Assembly: GCF_016735585.2 (NCBI RefSeq)
Contig: NZ_JAERSE020000002.1
Location: 372,001-436,000 of the forward strand
DNA from: Chryseobacterium tagetis
GTDB taxonomy: Bacteria; Bacteroidota; Bacteroidia; Flavobacteriales; Weeksellaceae
Length of the DNA: 64,000 nucleotides
Direction of reading: 5' to 3'
Within the stretch, counting starts at the first letter, position 1; each line of letters opens with the position of its first letter. This document shows positions 62,153-64,000 of the stretch, one piece after another. The position numbers and the translations under genes were made by a program. The notes beneath the pieces are model-generated. The model was not told the DNA's origin. It searched no databases and worked only from the letters and a program-made list of their open reading frames with translations.

Positions 62153-62896
62153 TTAATTCAAAAGCCAGTCGTACCCTTTTTCTTCAAGTTCTAAAGCAAG
62201 AGATTTGTCACCTGTTTTGATGATTTTTCCGTTTGCTAAAACATGAACGAAATCCGGTTGAATATAATTAAGCAATCTCTGATAGTGGGTAATCAAAAGA
62301 ACCGCGTTTCCTTCATTTTTAAATGCATTTACACCGTCTGCAACGATTCTTAATGCATCAATGTCTAATCCTGAATCGGTTTCATCAAGAATCGCCAATT
62401 TCGGATCAAGCATCATCATCTGGAAGATCTCGTTTCTTTTCTTTTCACCTCCCGAAAAACCTTCATTCAATGATCTTGAAAGGAAATCTTTTTTGATTCC
62501 CAATTGCTCAGATTTCTCACGGATTAAAGCCAACATTTCTTTGGCAGGCATTTCAGATAATCCTTTTGCCTTTCTGTTTTCATTCATCGCTGCTTTGATG
62601 AAATTCGTTACAGAAACACCCGGAATTTCTACTGGATATTGGAAAGAAAGAAAAATCCCTTTGTGAGCTCTGTCTTCAGGAGCATCTTCGATGATATTTT
62701 CACCTCCGAAAATGATTTCTCCGTCCGTAACCTCATAATCTTCTTTTCCTGCGATCACAGAAGAAAGAGTAGATTTACCAGCTCCGTTCGGCCCCATGAT
62801 AGCATGAACTTCACCCGGTTTTATTTCAAGATTGATCCCTTTTAAAATTTCTGCGCCGTCTTCAATTTTGGCGTGCAAGTTTTTTATATTTAACAT
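62153..62896 (-). CDS. sufC: Fe-S cluster assembly ATPase SufC
   Basis: 247 aa ABC-type ATPase. GPNGAGKST is Walker A, GFSGGEKKRNEIFQM the signature, and LAILDETDSGLD Walker B, with the SufC-specific TDSGLD. It energises the SufBC2D scaffold. Own -7 box upstream at 62902-62909 in the gap to sufB. Confidence 0.97.
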   Translation of the reverse strand: MLNIKNLHAKIEDGAEILKGINLEIKPGEVHAIMGPNGAGKSTLSSVIAGKEDYEVTDGEIIFGGENIIEDAPEDRAHKGIFLSFQYPVEIPGVSVTNFIKAAMNENRKAKGLSEMPAKEMLALIREKSEQLGIKKDFLSRSLNEGFSGGEKKRNEIFQMMMLDPKLAILDETDSGLDIDALRIVADGVNAFKNEGNAVLLITHYQRLLNYIQPDFVHVLANGKIIKTGDKSLALELEEKGYDWLLN

Positions 62897-62901
62897 ACAT
62901 T

Positions 62902-62909
62902 CAAATTTA
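62902..62909 (-). promoter_or_regulatory. -7 box of a possible internal promoter before sufC
   Basis: CAAATTTA reads TAAATTTG on the minus strand, 5 nt upstream of the sufC ATG, which would leave almost no leader. Confidence 0.35.
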
Positions 62910-63035
62910 TCGCAAGGTCAAATTTTGAGAATCCTTTGTAACACTAAACCACAATTAACAAAGGTATTAACACTAGCGAATGAAATATTATTTTTTTATT
63001 TTTTTAATCTTAATTCCCTTTTCAATAAACTAAGA

Positions 63036-64000
63036 TTATCCTACAGAACCTTCTAAAGAAATCTCAAGTAATTTCTGAGCTTCAATAGCAAATTCCATTG
63101 GTAATTTATTTAAAACTTCTTTACTGAAACCGTTTACGATCAAAGCAATTGCTCTTTCCGTATCGATACCTCTCTGGTTACAGTAAAAAATCTGGTCTTC
63201 TCCAATTTTTGAAGTCGTAGCTTCGTGTTCCAATTGCGCAGTCGGATCTTTGATTTCGATATAAGGGAAAGTATGTGCTCCACATTCGTTACCCATCAGC
63301 AAAGAGTCACACTGAGAGAAGTTTCTTGCTCCTTTTGCAGTCGGCATTACTTTAACCAGTCCTCTGTATGAATTCTGAGATTTTCCTGCAGAAATACCTT
63401 TAGAAATGATCGTAGATTTTGTATTCTTTCCGATATGAATCATCTTTGTTCCCGTATCAGCATACTGATGATTGTTGGTCACCGCGATCGAATAGAACTC
63501 ACCTACAGCATTATCTCCTTTCAAAATACATGAAGGATATTTCCAAGTTACTGCAGAACCTGTTTCAACCTGAGTCCAAGAGATTTTTGCATTCTTTTCA
63601 CAAAGTCCTCTTTTCGTCACGAAATTGAAAACTCCTCCTTTTCCTTCTTCATTTCCTGGGTACCAGTTCTGTACGGTTGAATATTTAATTTCAGCATTAT
63701 CCATTGCGATCAATTCAACCACCGCTGCGTGAAGCTGGTTTTCATCTCTCGATGGCGCTGTACATCCTTCAAGATAAGAAACATAACTTCCTTCGTCTGC
63801 AATCACAAGCGTTCTTTCAAACTGACCTGTTCCTGCCTGATTGATACGGAAATAGGTTGATAATTCCATCGGACATTTTACTCCTTTTGGAATATAACAG
63901 AAACTTCCGTCAGAAAATACCGCAGAATTCAACGCTGCATAGAAATTATCTCCTCTCGGAACTACTTTTCCAAGATATTTTCTTACCAGATCAGGATGAT
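63036..64000 (-). CDS. sufB: Fe-S cluster assembly protein SufB (5' part outside window)
   Basis: The frame continues past the window edge: the codons before the TTG at 63932 read [23 protein letters not shown], so translation does not start there. [53 protein letters not shown] and [18 protein letters not shown] are SufB core features. Scaffold for Fe-S cluster building with SufC and SufD. 139 nt separate it from sufC. Confidence 0.96.
   Translation of the reverse strand, partial: HPDLVRKYLGKVVPRGDNFYAALNSAVFSDGSFCYIPKGVKCPMELSTYFRINQAGTGQFERTLVIADEGSYVSYLEGCTAPSRDENQLHAAVVELIAMDNAEIKYSTVQNWYPGNEEGKGGVFNFVTKRGLCEKNAKISWTQVETGSAVTWKYPSCILKGDNAVGEFYSIAVTNNHQYADTGTKMIHIGKNTKSTIISKGISAGKSQNSYRGLVKVMPTAKGARNFSQCDSLLMGNECGAHTFPYIEIKDPTAQLEHEATTSKIGEDQIFYCNQRGIDTERAIALIVNGFSKEVLNKLPMEFAIEAQKLLEISLEGSVG

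Noticed and set aside
1..64000. CRISPR arrays, rRNA and tRNA genes
   Set aside because: No regularly spaced direct repeats of 25-40 nt and no recognisable tRNA cloverleaf or rRNA segment on either strand.

Overview
This is AT-rich DNA from a member of the Bacteroidota, most likely Chryseobacterium or a close relative in the Flavobacteriia. Four things point there: recurrent -7 boxes of the form TAnnTTTG with no Shine-Dalgarno sequences, a T9SS type A sorting domain, a class III glutamine synthetase, and secreted proteins whose signal peptides end in -AQ, -GQ or -SQ. I identified the taxon by pattern recognition only.

Layout. (a) 1-12.0 kb is a chromosomal stretch: DUF445 end, pyrD, truC, glyQS, an M48 protease, a class C beta-lactamase-fold hydrolase, a YdeI/OmdA protein and umuC, with a cluster of dispersed repeats at 2.4-2.85 kb. 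(b) 12.1-33.2 kb is an accessory island. (c) 33.2-45.7 kb is mixed: tadA, coaX, an M1 peptidase, glutamine synthetase III, an NlpC/P60 lipoprotein, and two small peptides with Gly-Gly-type leaders. (d) 45.8-51.5 kb is the cell-shape operon mreB-mreC-mreD-mrdA-rodA on the minus strand. (e) 51.8-57.0 kb is a haem operon, hemA-hemC-DUF1287-amidase-hemD-hemE, with two cell-wall genes inserted. (f) 57.2-64 kb holds a nitroreductase, a T9SS-secreted protein and the Suf Fe-S assembly genes (sufS, sufD, a membrane protein, sufC, and sufB running off the window).

The island is the most interesting part. It encodes an M15 peptidoglycan endopeptidase resembling a phage endolysin, a 752-aa toxin-like protein with a small partner, a patatin phospholipase, a 1207-aa protein of unknown family, two tail-fibre-like proteins sharing a nearly identical N-terminal module, a 599-aa protein ending in a papain-fold (Tox-PL) domain with an Imm35-like neighbour, a run of immunity-type genes (two SUKH copies, a second Imm35-like gene, unknowns), and a WYL-domain regulator. 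Six promoters in the island, including the regulator's own, carry the same operator: an inverted repeat CGWCR-N5-TGKCG placed exactly 11 nt upstream of the -7 octamer. This ties the endolysin, toxins, patatin, tail-fibre operon, immunity array and regulator into one apparent regulon.

No phage capsid, portal, terminase, tail-tube, sheath or baseplate gene is recognisable, and none of the toxin-like proteins has a signal peptide or sorting domain. My working hypothesis is a WYL-controlled antagonism system that makes toxins and fibre-like proteins and may release them by lysis. The shared operator is read directly from the sequence; the function is inference.
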